53,782 nt of DNA from JOPF133 sp052144935 (GTDB lineage Bacteria; Acidobacteriota; Terriglobia; Bryobacterales; Bryobacteraceae), in the NCBI GenBank assembly GCA_052144935.1, contig JBKQPR010000153.1:1-53782 (forward strand), written 5' to 3'. A model generated the notes under the pieces. The model was not told the origin of the DNA. It did not search any database and saw only the letters and a program-made list of their open reading frames with translations. The translations under genes and the position numbers were made by a program. Below are positions 26,541 through 34,531 of this stretch, one piece after another; position 1 is the stretch's first letter; every line of letters starts with the position of its first letter.

Positions 26541-27318
26541 GCCATTTCTGTGTCGATTGCAGATTGCAATAGGGATGCTGAAATCGCTTCTCAGTTTCCT
26601 TTGTCGAGGATCTCAGCAGCCTCAGGATCTCAGCAGCCTCAGGATCTCAGCAACCTCAGGATCTCAGCAGCCTCAGGATCTCTGAGTACCTCCGCGGAGG
26701 GCGGCTTCATTCGGTTTGGAGAGCGCAACTCCCCATAGTCCCGCCGATACGCCTCCAGGGCCTTTTCCAAAAGGCGATAGGTGGACTCGGCTAACTCGGG
26801 CGTCATCGACAATAGCAGTCGCAAGTTTCTTCTTGGGCGTCAATCCAGAAAACAACCATTTGATGGATATCGACCACCTCCCTCCGATATTATGGATCAC
26901 ATCTGGGAAGTGAAGGAACTTCTGGAGGCCGCATGATTTTATTGCAGATTGCTTGCCGCAGGTTATCCGAATTGAACGCGCTCGTGAAAATCTGGAAAGC
27001 AAGACAGCGCGGACCGCGGCTCACCAGTTGCCCGTCTGAGACAGTATCCCGCTTGGGAGAGTTCCCAACCGGTTCGGCGGCGACTAAATAGTTCCAGGTG
27101 TGTTCCCGTCTCATCACACTCACAGCGGCGCGCGTCATCGACGGGCGTTAGTTAGAGCCATCTTGGCCGCGCGAACTCCGGGTCCGGAAATGTGCTGGCG
27201 CGCGGCGCCGCCCGCTGCCGGGAGCAGGATGGTCGTCGTTGCCCTCATGGGGCGCCTTCCCTGCCCGGCCCGGCAACATATTGCGCCGGCAGACGCCTCG
27301 CTGGGGCTGCCATCCCTC
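26541..27318. other. degraded accessory region
   Basis: No intact gene was found between the ATPase remnant and dxs. A 61-codon frame on the - strand (26639-26824) looks protein-like (SMTPELAESTYRLLEKALEAYRRDYGE) but ends inside the 17-bp repeat array. On the + strand, 26892-26936 reads MDHIWEVKELLEAA and stop, which resembles the C-terminal end of IS1-type transposases. The rest shows nothing recognisable. The region looks like scar tissue of past insertions. Confidence 0.4.
26607..26682. repeat. 17-bp tandem repeat, four full units
   Basis: Units aggatctcagcagcctc run at 26607-26623, 26624-26640, 26641-26657 (one change, caacctc) and 26658-26674, followed by a partial unit. Because 17 is not divisible by three, copy-number changes would shift any reading frame across it. 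Confidence 0.9.
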
Positions 27319-29238
27319 TCAACGCAGCCGTTCCGTCGCCGCCATTTGCGAAACCGCCTGCTTATCGAGGTAGGGCTGGAGCCTCTCCAATGCTGCCGCC
27401 GCGGTGATGCCGTATTTGGCGCGCAACGCATCCACCTTGCCGTGCTCGATGAACCGGTCGGGCCAGCCGATGCGGACTACGGGGGTCGCCAGGCCCAGAT
27501 TGTTGAGCTCTTCCAGCACGGCGCTGCCGAAGCCGCCGCTCAGGACGTGGTCCTCCAAAGTGAGGATCACGTCCACGCTGCGGGCGTAGAACTCCAGCAT
27601 CTCCACATCCAGAGGCTTGGTGAAACGGGCGTTGATGACCGCGGCGGAGGAGCCGGACCCGGTTCCCTGGCTCTCCAGCTTGCGGGCGATCTCCTTGGCC
27701 ATGGGGACTAATGCGCCGAGGGCGAAGATCGCGACGCGGTCGTTTTCGCCGTGCTCCAGCAGCTCGGCTTTGCCGATGGGGATGGCCCGGGGCACGTCCT
27801 TGACGGGAGTGCCGGGGCCCACGCCGCGCGGGTAGCGGATGGCGATCGGCCCATCCCACTGCATAGCCGTGAAAAGCATGTCGGCGAGCTCGTCCTCGTC
27901 CTTGGGAACCATGTGCACCAGGTTGGGGATGCCGCGAAGGTAGCTGATGTCGAACAGGCCGTGGTGGGTGGGACCATCGTCGGCGGCGAGGCCGCCGCGG
28001 TCCATGCAGAACACCACCGGGAGATTTTGCAGGCAGACATCGTGTACCACCGGGTCGAAGGCGCGCTGCAGGAAAGTGGAGTAGATGGCGCAGAACGGCT
28101 TGAAGCCCCTGGCGGCCAGGCCCGCGGCGAAAATCACGGCGTGCTCTTCGGCGATTCCGACATCGAAGTATTTGTCGCGATGGTAGGGCTGGAAGCGGTC
28201 GAGACAGGTGCCGTTGGGCATGGCGGCGGTGATGGCGACGATCTTGGGGTTGAAATCGGCCAGCTTCACCAGCGTGTCGGCGAACACTTCCGAGTAGGTG
28301 CGCTGGCTGAGGGGCTTGGTTTCGCCGGTTTCGGGGTCGTAGGGTCCCAGGCCGTGAAACTTCTTCTGTTTCCGGATGGCCGGCTCAAAGCCGCGGCCCT
28401 TCTGGGTGAGCACGTGCAACAAAACCGGCCGATCCTGTCTTTTTAGAAACTCGAAGGTTTTGATGAGCGTGGAGACGTCGTGACCGTCGATGGGGCCGTA
28501 ATAGCGCAGGCCCAGCTCTTCGAAGATGACGCTCGGCAGGAGCATGCCTTTGGCGGCCTCCTCGGCGCGGCGGGCCATCCGCAGGGCCATCTGGCCGCCC
28601 AGTTTCTGCACGAATCTTCCACCGCGGTCGTGGAGGCCGGCGTAGGCGGGGCTAGTGACGATGCGATTCAAATAGCTGGCGATGGCACCCACATTCTTGT
28701 CGATGGACCACTCATTATCGTTCAGGACGACGATCAGGCGCTTGGTGTGGTGGGCGATGTTATTGAGGGCTTCGTAGGTGACGCCGCAGGTGAAAGCGGC
28801 ATCGCCGGCCAGGGCCACCACGTGTTCCTTGCCGCCGTTTTTGTCGCGGGCCACCGCCATGCCCAGCGCGGCCGAGAGGGCCGTACCGGCGTGGCCGGCG
28901 CCGTAAGCATCGTGCTCGCTTTCGGTGCGCAACATGAAACCGTTCAGGCCGCCGGGCGTGCGGATGGTGTGAAAGCGGTCGCGGCGGCCGGTCAGCAACT
29001 TGTGCACGTAGGCCTGATGGCTGACGTCGAAGACGAACTGATCGGCGGGGGTGTGGAAGACGTAGTGAAGGGCGATGGTCAGCTCGACGACTCCGAGATT
29101 GGGGCCGAGGTGGCCGCCGTTCGAGGAGAGCACGGTGACCAGCTCTTCGCGGATTTCGGCCGCCAGGAGCTCGAGATCGGCGATGGAGAGGTGCTTGACC
29201 TGCTCGGGGGAATCGATGCAATCCAATATGCGCGCCAT
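27319..29238 (-). CDS. dxs: 1-deoxy-D-xylulose-5-phosphate synthase
   Basis: The first enzyme of the MEP isoprenoid pathway, a cytosolic thiamine-diphosphate enzyme joining pyruvate and glyceraldehyde 3-phosphate. At 639 residues it is a standard length. Marks in order: SSNGGHLGPNLGVVELTIALH (about 40-60), DVSHQAYVHKLLTGR (where most family members have GHQAYPHK), TESEHDAYGAGHAGTALSAALGMA (about 107), the ThDP motif LAGDAAFTCGVTYEALNN...VLNDNEWSI, transketolase-like centre DVGIAEEHAVIFAAGLA (about 366) and DRGGLAADDGPTHHG (about 424). The C-terminal domain ends with LTLEDHVLSGGFGSAVLE. ATG 29238 gives the normal N-terminus. It is a stable housekeeping gene inside a decayed neighbourhood. Confidence 0.97.
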   Translation of the reverse strand: MARILDCIDSPEQVKHLSIADLELLAAEIREELVTVLSSNGGHLGPNLGVVELTIALHYVFHTPADQFVFDVSHQAYVHKLLTGRRDRFHTIRTPGGLNGFMLRTESEHDAYGAGHAGTALSAALGMAVARDKNGGKEHVVALAGDAAFTCGVTYEALNNIAHHTKRLIVVLNDNEWSIDKNVGAIASYLNRIVTSPAYAGLHDRGGRFVQKLGGQMALRMARRAEEAAKGMLLPSVIFEELGLRYYGPIDGHDVSTLIKTFEFLKRQDRPVLLHVLTQKGRGFEPAIRKQKKFHGLGPYDPETGETKPLSQRTYSEVFADTLVKLADFNPKIVAITAAMPNGTCLDRFQPYHRDKYFDVGIAEEHAVIFAAGLAARGFKPFCAIYSTFLQRAFDPVVHDVCLQNLPVVFCMDRGGLAADDGPTHHGLFDISYLRGIPNLVHMVPKDEDELADMLFTAMQWDGPIAIRYPRGVGPGTPVKDVPRAIPIGKAELLEHGENDRVAIFALGALVPMAKEIARKLESQGTGSGSSAAVINARFTKPLDVEMLEFYARSVDVILTLEDHVLSGGFGSAVLEELNNLGLATPVVRIGWPDRFIEHGKVDALRAKYGITAAAALERLQPYLDKQAVSQMAATERLR

Positions 29239-29337
29239 AAAAGTGATTGCGGCTTCACGTCCGCCGCGGCGTAACCTCTTGTGGTTTCCTTACTCATTGT
29301 AACCGGTCGGATTGGGGGCGCGCCGGGGGAGAATCGT

Positions 29338-29394
29338 CCAATACAAGATGATCGTGAAGCCGGGCTTGATTCCAATGCAAGATGATCGTGAAAA
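29338..29394. repeat. direct repeat of about 21 bp
   Basis: ccaatacaagatgatcgtgaa at about 29338 and ccaatgcaagatgatcgtgaa at about 29370 differ by one base and are separated by a short linker. They sit directly upstream of a transposase-like remnant and may be part of the same decayed element. Confidence 0.7.
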
Positions 29395-29438
29395 TGGTGT
29401 GAGCGGTGCCGGTGTTCTGCGGCTGGATGCAAATACGC

Positions 29439-29657
29439 ATGCTGAACAGCGAAGTATTGACAGGGGAGCAGATCAACGACTTCTTGAGGGGTACCGAAGG
29501 AGTCATCCTTGCAGGGCAAAACAGAAAAGAGGTGTACGGCTGGGTCGAGAGTGTGCTGGTGGCCCAGGAGTTTTTGAAACAGGACAAGAAGCTGCGGGGA
29601 ACCATCCGGGAATATTTGGAGAAGGTAACCGCGGCGGCGGCCCATCACGGCAAGTGA
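29439..29657 (+). pseudogene. N-terminal remnant of a transposase/integrase
   Basis: Reads MLNSEVLTGEQINDFLRGTEGV followed by NRKEVYGWVESVLVAQEFLKQDKKLRGTIREYLEKVT and a stop soon after. This looks like the N-terminal helix-turn-helix region of DDE transposases that begin with an M-L-x-S/E-x-L-T-x-E-Q-I segment. The catalytic core that should follow is absent. It is therefore a truncated mobile-element gene. The family assignment rests on memory of such N-termini and is tentative. Confidence 0.4.
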
Positions 29658-29774
29658 ATTGCTGCCGATCTCGCCATGCCACCGATCATCGTCCAGCGGA
29701 CCCGGTGGATAGCTGGTGAGAGCCTGCGCACATCTGCAAGTCAGCCAATGTAGAGTCACTCTTGCGGCGCCAGC

Positions 29775-30155
29775 TTAGAGCCGCTGAGTCCCGTCAGCCT
29801 TGGCCAGGTTTCGGTCGAACGTACCGAGGGGAAGATGTCCGGCTTTCCGGGCCAATTGAAGCATCAGGCAATCGGAAAAACCTAGCGCCGGCTTTGCACG
29901 GAACAGTTCCAGGGCCCCCGCCACGGTCTCCTCGTCCTGTAGCACCAAGTCCCGGTGATTGAGCAGCATTTCAATCACCCTGGCTAGGTCCTCCGGCCCC
30001 AGTTTGTGGAAACGGGCAAGCATCCACACCGCCTCGGCCAGCACGAGCAGTGAAACCCAGGCCCCCTTATCGACAAAACTCTCCGCCGAGGCCGCCTGCC
30101 GCAAATCGTCCCGAGTGATCAGACGCACCAGAACATTCGTGTCAACCGCGCGCAT
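29775..30155 (-). CDS. PIN-domain toxin, VapC-like
   Basis: A 126-residue PIN-domain ribonuclease, the probable toxin of a type II toxin-antitoxin pair. The acidic metal-binding residues are all present: Asp5 in RAVDTNVLVRL, Glu in SLLVLAEAVWML (about residue 41), Asp in LGFSDCLML (about 95) and Asp in GTFDRNLAK (about 114). It overlaps the AbrB-type antitoxin by 14 bp (30142-30155), the usual arrangement of antitoxin before toxin. No frame damage is seen, so it is probably functional. Confidence 0.88.
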   Translation of the reverse strand: MRAVDTNVLVRLITRDDLRQAASAESFVDKGAWVSLLVLAEAVWMLARFHKLGPEDLARVIEMLLNHRDLVLQDEETVAGALELFRAKPALGFSDCLMLQLARKAGHLPLGTFDRNLAKADGTQRL

Positions 30156-30411
30156 AACGCTTTCGGGCGTAGCGCCGGATGCTTTCCTTCAATTCGTCCG
30201 GACGGTGCGCTTCTGGCGCCCGCACCCCGAACACCGCCCGATGGATATCCTCGGAGCTGAATCGGCCCACGCGGCGGACAACCATCTTGCCGTCCTCCTC
30301 GTCCCATTCCAGGACCGATCCCGGCCCGATCCCGAGTTTTCGCCGTACGTCCACCGGGACGGAGATCTGCCCCTGTGCCGTAACCTTGGAGTGCGCGATT
30401 GCCATACGCAT
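30142..30411 (-). CDS. AbrB/MazE-fold antitoxin, VapB-like
   Basis: An 89-residue antitoxin. The N-terminal swapped-hairpin DNA-binding domain is clear: SKVTAQGQISVPVDVRRKLGIGPGSVLEWDEEDGKMVV. The C-terminal tail (RRYARKRYARG) would wrap the toxin. ATG 30411 was chosen; ATG 30405 two codons in is also possible. It overlaps the PIN toxin downstream. A perfect palindrome lies immediately upstream of the start (30414-30427), a plausible autoregulatory operator, as is known for this class. Confidence 0.88.
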   Translation of the reverse strand: MRMAIAHSKVTAQGQISVPVDVRRKLGIGPGSVLEWDEEDGKMVVRRVGRFSSEDIHRAVFGVRAPEAHRPDELKESIRRYARKRYARG

Positions 30412-30413
30412 AT

Positions 30414-30427
30414 ATTACCACGGTAAT
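30414..30427. promoter_or_regulatory. palindrome upstream of the antitoxin, putative operator
   Basis: attacc-ac-ggtaat is a perfect 14-bp palindrome two bases upstream of the antitoxin start codon. AbrB-type antitoxins commonly repress their own promoter by binding such palindromes. The role here is inferred from position. Confidence 0.5.
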
Positions 30428-30544
30428 GGAAGGCAATTCCACTCCCAGCCGTCGGCGCAGCCCAGAGTGCGCCCTTCTCCCGGGGGTGCTACTCCTTCCG
30501 AGGTATCGCCCTCCCTCCGGCGCCTCCGTTCCCGCCGAGTCATC

Positions 30545-30873
30545 TTACGATGGAGAGAAACCGAGTTGGACGCACACGGCCCGTTCGACACCGCGGATGT
30601 CATCGCGCGACAAGGTTCCTAACTTGGATTTGAGCCGGTACTTGCCGACGGTGGCCATCGGGTCGGCCATTGCTTTGCGGGGATCGCGTTCAAGTCGATC
30701 GGGGCTTCACATGGGTAAACGCGGGTCACGTTACTCGCGATCGGCACGACCTGAACGCGGTTGAGATTGCGGTTGGACGCGTCATTACTGAAGATGACGG
30801 CAGGGCGCGTCTTCCGGATTTCGCCACCGGGCGACGGATCGAAATCCACCCACCAGACTTCACCTCGAAGCAT
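30545..30873 (-). pseudogene. frameshifted PemK/MazF-type toxin gene
   Basis: The N-terminal half is a clear MazF/PemK start (MLRGEVWWVDFDPSPGGEIRKTRPAVIFSND, then VQVVPIASNVTRVYPCEAPI). After DLNAIPAK the frame shifts by one base near 30673. The next frame continues the family correctly with AMADPMATVGKYRLKSKLGTLSRDDIRGVERAV and stops at TAA (30545-30547). Restoring one base would give a protein of about 108 residues, the normal size. As it stands the protein would be truncated after an unrelated tail. Its antitoxin neighbour is also frameshifted. Confidence 0.82.
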
Positions 30874-31100
30874 GAAGTTCTGTGAAGGAAGAGTCGGCGA
30901 TTACGCCTTCGGACCACTCCAGCGCCTCCTGTTCCCGCGCCTGGCTGGGGGCCATGTCTCGGTAGCAAGCTTCGATATCCTGTGGCACGACGCGGGGACG
31001 AGCGAGTTTCTCGATGAACAGACTGACCGGTGCGGCCGATGACCCGGTGAAGGCCCTCATAGACAGCCTCACTGACAGTGATGGTGAGCTTTCGCTTCAC
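30860..31100 (-). pseudogene. frameshifted antitoxin gene paired with the MazF-type toxin
   Basis: From GTG 31100 the frame reads VKRKLTITVSEAVYEGLHRVIGRTG, a typical ribbon-helix-helix-like antitoxin N-terminus. Near 31015 the correct continuation moves to another frame: VSLFIEKLARPRVVPQDIEACYRDMA...REQEALEWSEGVIAD, ending at 30860. The C-terminal toxin-binding part overlaps the toxin start by 14 bp. A one-base shift between the halves breaks the gene. Upstream is a 15-bp tandem repeat (ccgcttccgatcccg, 31119-31150). Confidence 0.78.
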
Positions 31101-31200
31101 GTCTCCACTTCGCCGCTTCCGATCCCGCCGCTTCCGATCCCGCCGCGGTCCGATCAGCTCCACCCCTACAGTTTTTCCCAATTTCATCCGATGAGTAGTC

Positions 31201-31533
31201 ATGGATAAACGACGCGAATCGCGTTTTACCGTCGGCCAGCCAGTAGTTGTCACGATCCTGTCGGGCGAGCCATCTACCCACAATGCCATCGTGAAGAACG
31301 GCTCCGGCAGCGGGATGGCGCTGGAAATGCCGGCTCCGGTGGCTCCCGGAGCGGCCCTTAAGATCGGATTGGACGACAGCCTGCTGTTGGGCGAAGCCAT
31401 GTACTGCAGCCCCCAACAGGACCGCTTCCTGGTGGGCGTTCTGCTGGATTCCAAGCTCAGCCAACTGTCGCGCCTGGCTCGGGTCCTGGAGGCGTTCACT
31501 GACGGCCCGGCGCCGGTCCGGGTGCATGGGTAA
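31201..31533 (+). CDS. small PilZ-domain protein
   Basis: A 110-residue PilZ domain, expected to bind cyclic di-GMP. The two signature parts are present: RRESR (RxxxR, residues 4-8) near the N-terminus and NGSGSG (D/NxSxxG) about 25 residues later. The remaining strands (ALEMPAP, ALKIGL, GEAMYC, FLVGVLLD) fit the six-stranded barrel. It is a single-domain form, which usually acts as an adaptor. The start ATG 31201 overlaps nothing. It is not in an operon with the next gene, 160 bp away. Confidence 0.8.
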   Translation: MDKRRESRFTVGQPVVVTILSGEPSTHNAIVKNGSGSGMALEMPAPVAPGAALKIGLDDSLLLGEAMYCSPQQDRFLVGVLLDSKLSQLSRLARVLEAFTDGPAPVRVHG

Positions 31534-31693
31534 GCCGCGATGTGGCGCAAACGAGGCGGTGCCCACTGGGTCCCCAACCAGGCCCAGGGCCCGTTTGCCG
31601 CGCCGGGGGTGCCCACTGGTCGGCATGGGCGTGTGAGAAAGGCTGCTACGCCGTGCCGTGCGCCGCCGCCGATGCGCTATCCTGTGGGTTCTT

Positions 31694-32581
31694 ATGATCC
31701 ATAGAGCGGTGGTGTTTGGATCCGCCGGCCAACTCGGCATGGAACTGGTGCGCGAGCTCCAGGCTCGCCAATACGCCGTGACCGGTTGGGACCGCAGCCA
31801 GGTGGATATCACCGATGCCCAGGCGGTCGAGCGGGCCCTGGCCCAGTACGATGCCGAGGTGGTCTTCAACGCCGCGGCTTACAACCAGGTCGATGTAGCC
31901 GAACAGGAACCCCAGGCGGCCTTCCTGGTGAATGCCCTGGCGGTGCGCAATCTGGCACTTGCCTGCCGTCAGGCGGACGCCCGCCTGGTGCACTTTTCCA
32001 CCGATTACGTCTTCGACGGGCAGGCCGGCTATCCCTATGCCGAAGACGATCTGCCCCATCCTTTAGGCGCTTATGCGGTCTCCAAACTAGCCGGCGAGCT
32101 GTACGCTCAGGCCTATCTGGACCGCGTCCTGGTGGTGCGCACTTCGGGCGTGTTCGGTCCCGGCGGCCTGGATACGCCGCGCGGCAATTTTGTCGAGGTC
32201 ATGCTGCGGCTGGCCGGGTCCCCAAACGCCATCCGCGTGGTGGAAGACCATGTCGCCTCGCCCACCTTTGCCCCCCTGCTGGCCGCCCGCACCATCGACC
32301 TGGTCGAGCGCGACCAATCCGGAGTCTTCCACATAGGCGGCGGATCCCCGATTTCCTGGTTTCAGTTCGCGCGAACCATTTTCGAGGTCGCCGGCCTGGA
32401 GCCGCTACTGCTGGCCACCAGCGAAAGAGAGTATCGTACGCCCGCCCGCCGGCCCAAATATTCGGCCCTCTCCAACGGCAAGATGGAGCGCGTCGGGATT
32501 GAACCCATGCCACCGCTCAAGCTGGCCGTGGAAAGCTACTTCGCGGAGCGCAAGCGCCGCTTCAACGTGATTCCGGCCTGA
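31694..32581 (+). CDS. rfbD: dTDP-4-dehydrorhamnose reductase-like (RmlD) protein
   Basis: A 295-residue extended short-chain dehydrogenase that would reduce dTDP-4-keto-L-rhamnose, the last step to dTDP-L-rhamnose for surface polysaccharide. The nucleotide loop is GSAGQLGMELV (residues 8-18), then WDRSQVDITD, NAAAYNQVDVAE, STDYVFDG and the catalytic YAVSKLAGE (YxxxK). These match RmlD rather than epimerases. ATG 31694 was chosen since it starts the first beta strand directly. No rfbA/B/C genes accompany it. It overlaps the convergent VWA gene by 20 bp at the 3' ends. Confidence 0.88.
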   Translation: MIHRAVVFGSAGQLGMELVRELQARQYAVTGWDRSQVDITDAQAVERALAQYDAEVVFNAAAYNQVDVAEQEPQAAFLVNALAVRNLALACRQADARLVHFSTDYVFDGQAGYPYAEDDLPHPLGAYAVSKLAGELYAQAYLDRVLVVRTSGVFGPGGLDTPRGNFVEVMLRLAGSPNAIRVVEDHVASPTFAPLLAARTIDLVERDQSGVFHIGGGSPISWFQFARTIFEVAGLEPLLLATSEREYRTPARRPKYSALSNGKMERVGIEPMPPLKLAVESYFAERKRRFNVIPA

Positions 32582-33569
32582 TGGCGTAGTAGCCCTTGCG
32601 GGCCTGCACCTTCATTTCCTTACTGTTCAGCTTGATTTCGAGCTTGCGGTAGGAGCCGTCTTTGGCGTCGTTGATGGGAGTGTAGCCGATCGAATATTGG
32701 CTGCGCATCTCATCCTGCAACTCCTTGAATACTGCGTCCAGCGGATGCCGGTTGTCCACCCTATAAACGTGGCCGCCGGTTTCGTCGGACATCTTGTGCA
32801 AATAGCCGTCCCCGGCGTTGCCCCCGAAGTTGAACATGCCGCCGTAAGCCCTGGGGTCGGAATACTCGATGCTGTAAATCACCGCGTCCGATTTCTGAGC
32901 CGCTTCCACGGCCTGGCTGATGGTCAGGCGGCTGCCTTCGTCGACCCCGTCGGTGATCACCACGATCACCTTGCGCCCCACTTCCCCTTTCAGCTTGTCG
33001 CTGGCTGCCAGGAAGATCGCATCGTACAGCACCGTGCCGCGGGGTCCCCCGACGGTGGGCACCGGCCCCGGTTGGAGTCCGCCCACGCCCGAGCTGGGAC
33101 GCAAGCCGTTGAGGGCCTGGTTGAGCAGGCGCGGCGAGCTGGTGTAATCCTGGAGCAGCTCCGTCTCTTCGCCAAATTGGATCAGAAAGGCCTCGTCCTT
33201 CTTGTGCAGCACCTCGGAGAAGAAGGAGGAAGCCGCGTTGCGTTCGATGTCGATCAGGTTCCGCTGGCTGCCGCTGGTGTCCACCAGCATCCCGATCGTC
33301 AGCGGAAGGTCGGTTTCGCGGGTGAAGTATTTGATGGTCTGCGCCTTGCCATCTTCCAGCACCGTGAAATCCTTCTGTTCCAGGTTGGCGACCAGCCCCC
33401 CGCGCTTATCGCGCACCGCCGCCAGAATGTTCACCACGTCCACATTCACCGTGATGGACGGCGGTAGTTCCTGGTCCGGCTCGGCTTTTTTCTGAGGCGG
33501 CCCTTGCGCCCAAAGGGCGGTGCTCATGGGCACAACGGTGGACAAGAGAAGAACGGAGAGAGTTCGCAT
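32562..33569 (-). CDS. secreted VWFA-related domain protein
   Basis: A 335-residue exported protein of the VWFA-related group common in Acidobacteria. Signal peptide MRTLSVLLLSTVVPMSTALWA. The mature N-terminus has ITVNVDVVNILAAVRDKRGGLVANLEQKDFTVLEDG, the Ig-like lead-in typical of this group. The von Willebrand A domain carries the metal site DTSGS (DxSxS, in GMLVDTSGSQRN), a threonine near GTVLYDAI, and VIVVITDGVDE. The C-terminus has QYSIGYTP and VQARKGYYA. ATG 33569 was chosen as it begins the signal peptide. A further upstream frame (to 33629) overlaps the divergent glycosylase start. Probably a surface adhesion or protein-binding role. Confidence 0.86.
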   Translation of the reverse strand: MRTLSVLLLSTVVPMSTALWAQGPPQKKAEPDQELPPSITVNVDVVNILAAVRDKRGGLVANLEQKDFTVLEDGKAQTIKYFTRETDLPLTIGMLVDTSGSQRNLIDIERNAASSFFSEVLHKKDEAFLIQFGEETELLQDYTSSPRLLNQALNGLRPSSGVGGLQPGPVPTVGGPRGTVLYDAIFLAASDKLKGEVGRKVIVVITDGVDEGSRLTISQAVEAAQKSDAVIYSIEYSDPRAYGGMFNFGGNAGDGYLHKMSDETGGHVYRVDNRHPLDAVFKELQDEMRSQYSIGYTPINDAKDGSYRKLEIKLNSKEMKVQARKGYYAIRPESR

Positions 33570-33615
33570 CCCGGTACAATAGGGCTGACGTACTCCGGCG
33601 TCCAATTGTTTCAGC

Positions 33616-34218
33616 ATGAAGGAAGCCATTCAACACCTCCGGCGGTCCGATCCCATCTTATCGGAGATCATCGGCCGGGTGGGCGAGTACCGCATCGAGT
33701 TTCGCGCCCCGGAGTTCGAAACTCTCGTAAAGTCCATTGTTTATCAGCAGCTTAGCGGACGGGTGGCGAGCGTGATCTTCGGCCGCCTGGCCCGTGCCGC
33801 GGGAGGCAGGCTGACGCCCGAAAACGTGCTCAAGCTGCGCCCCTCGCGCATGCGAAGGCTGGGCCTCTCGACCCAGAAAACGGCCTATATCCGCGACTTG
33901 GCCCGCCACACCAGGGACGGCCGGGTGGTCTTCGAGGAGTTGCCGGATCTACCCGATCACGCCGTCATCGAGCGTCTCACCCAGGTGAAGGGAATCGGCT
34001 CCTGGACCGTGCACATGTTCCTGATCTTCGCGCTACGCCGCCCCGACGTGCTTCCCACCGGCGATCTGGGGATTCGCAACGCCATCCGGAAAGCTTACGG
34101 TTTGGCCGAACTGCCACTGCCCGCGGAGGTCGAAACGCTGGCGCTTAAATGGCGGCCCTACCGCACCGTGGCAAGCTGGTACTTGTGGCGTAGCCTGGAG
34201 CCCAATGCCAACCTCTAA
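33616..34218 (+). CDS. DNA-3-methyladenine glycosylase II-like (AlkA/HhH-GPD)
   Basis: A 200-residue base-excision repair glycosylase. The helix-hairpin-helix motif is LTQVKGIGSWTVHMFLIFAL (about residues 118-137), followed by the catalytic aspartate region RPDVLPTGDLGIRNAI. The N-terminus has FETLVKSIVYQQLSGRVA, typical of the HhH-GPD superfamily. The protein lacks the extra N-terminal domain of E. coli AlkA, as do many short bacterial forms. It starts at ATG 33616, 46 bp from the divergent VWA gene. Confidence 0.9.
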   Translation: MKEAIQHLRRSDPILSEIIGRVGEYRIEFRAPEFETLVKSIVYQQLSGRVASVIFGRLARAAGGRLTPENVLKLRPSRMRRLGLSTQKTAYIRDLARHTRDGRVVFEELPDLPDHAVIERLTQVKGIGSWTVHMFLIFALRRPDVLPTGDLGIRNAIRKAYGLAELPLPAEVETLALKWRPYRTVASWYLWRSLEPNANL

Positions 34219-34255
34219 TTGTGGTCCCAATCCGACCGCGCCAACTGCCATGCCC

Positions 34256-34372
34256 TCCCCTTTTTCCGCCCATGCCCCCACCGGCGCTCGGTGTCTTCCC
34301 CCTTTATCTGAACCTGGAAGTTCGAAGTGGCGCCTTTTTCCGCCCATGCCCCACCGGCGCTCGGTGTCTTCC
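34256..34372. repeat. 43-bp direct repeat, two copies
   Basis: The block ctttttccgcccatgccccc, continuing accggcgctcggtgtcttcc, occurs near 34259-34300 and again near 34332-34372, 74 bp apart, with one base inserted or deleted. It lies between the glycosylase gene and the cytochrome promoter. It has no open frame of its own. Confidence 0.85.
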
Positions 34373-34406
34373 CATACGTGTCCCCATTGTCCCCATCCAC
34401 CATGTG

Positions 34407-34434
34407 TTGCAAAACCCTACGTCTGGGTTATAAT
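34407..34434 (+). promoter_or_regulatory. sigma-70-type promoter for the monoheme cytochrome
   Basis: TTGCAA (34407-34412) and TATAAT (34429-34434) are separated by 16 bp, giving a perfect -10 and a good -35. Transcription would start near 34441, about 90 bases before the cytochrome start. This is the best promoter match I found in the window. Confidence 0.65.
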
Positions 34435-34489
34435 CGGGATATTCAGACCTCACGGTGTGGTTAGCGGGAATTTCGTAGGCTGCGGGTTG

Positions 34490-34520
34490 CCTCCGGATGG
34501 CCCTTGCGATTCGCCGGAGG
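34490..34520 (+). promoter_or_regulatory. leader hairpin covering the ribosome-binding site
   Basis: cctccgg (34490-34496) can pair perfectly with ccggagg (34514-34520), and the right arm contains the start of the Shine-Dalgarno run ggaggaaggag (34516-34526). If formed in the mRNA, the hairpin would hide part of the ribosome site of the downstream gene. A second GGAG (34523-34526) stays free. Confidence 0.45.
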
Positions 34521-34531
34521 AAGGAGAGAAC

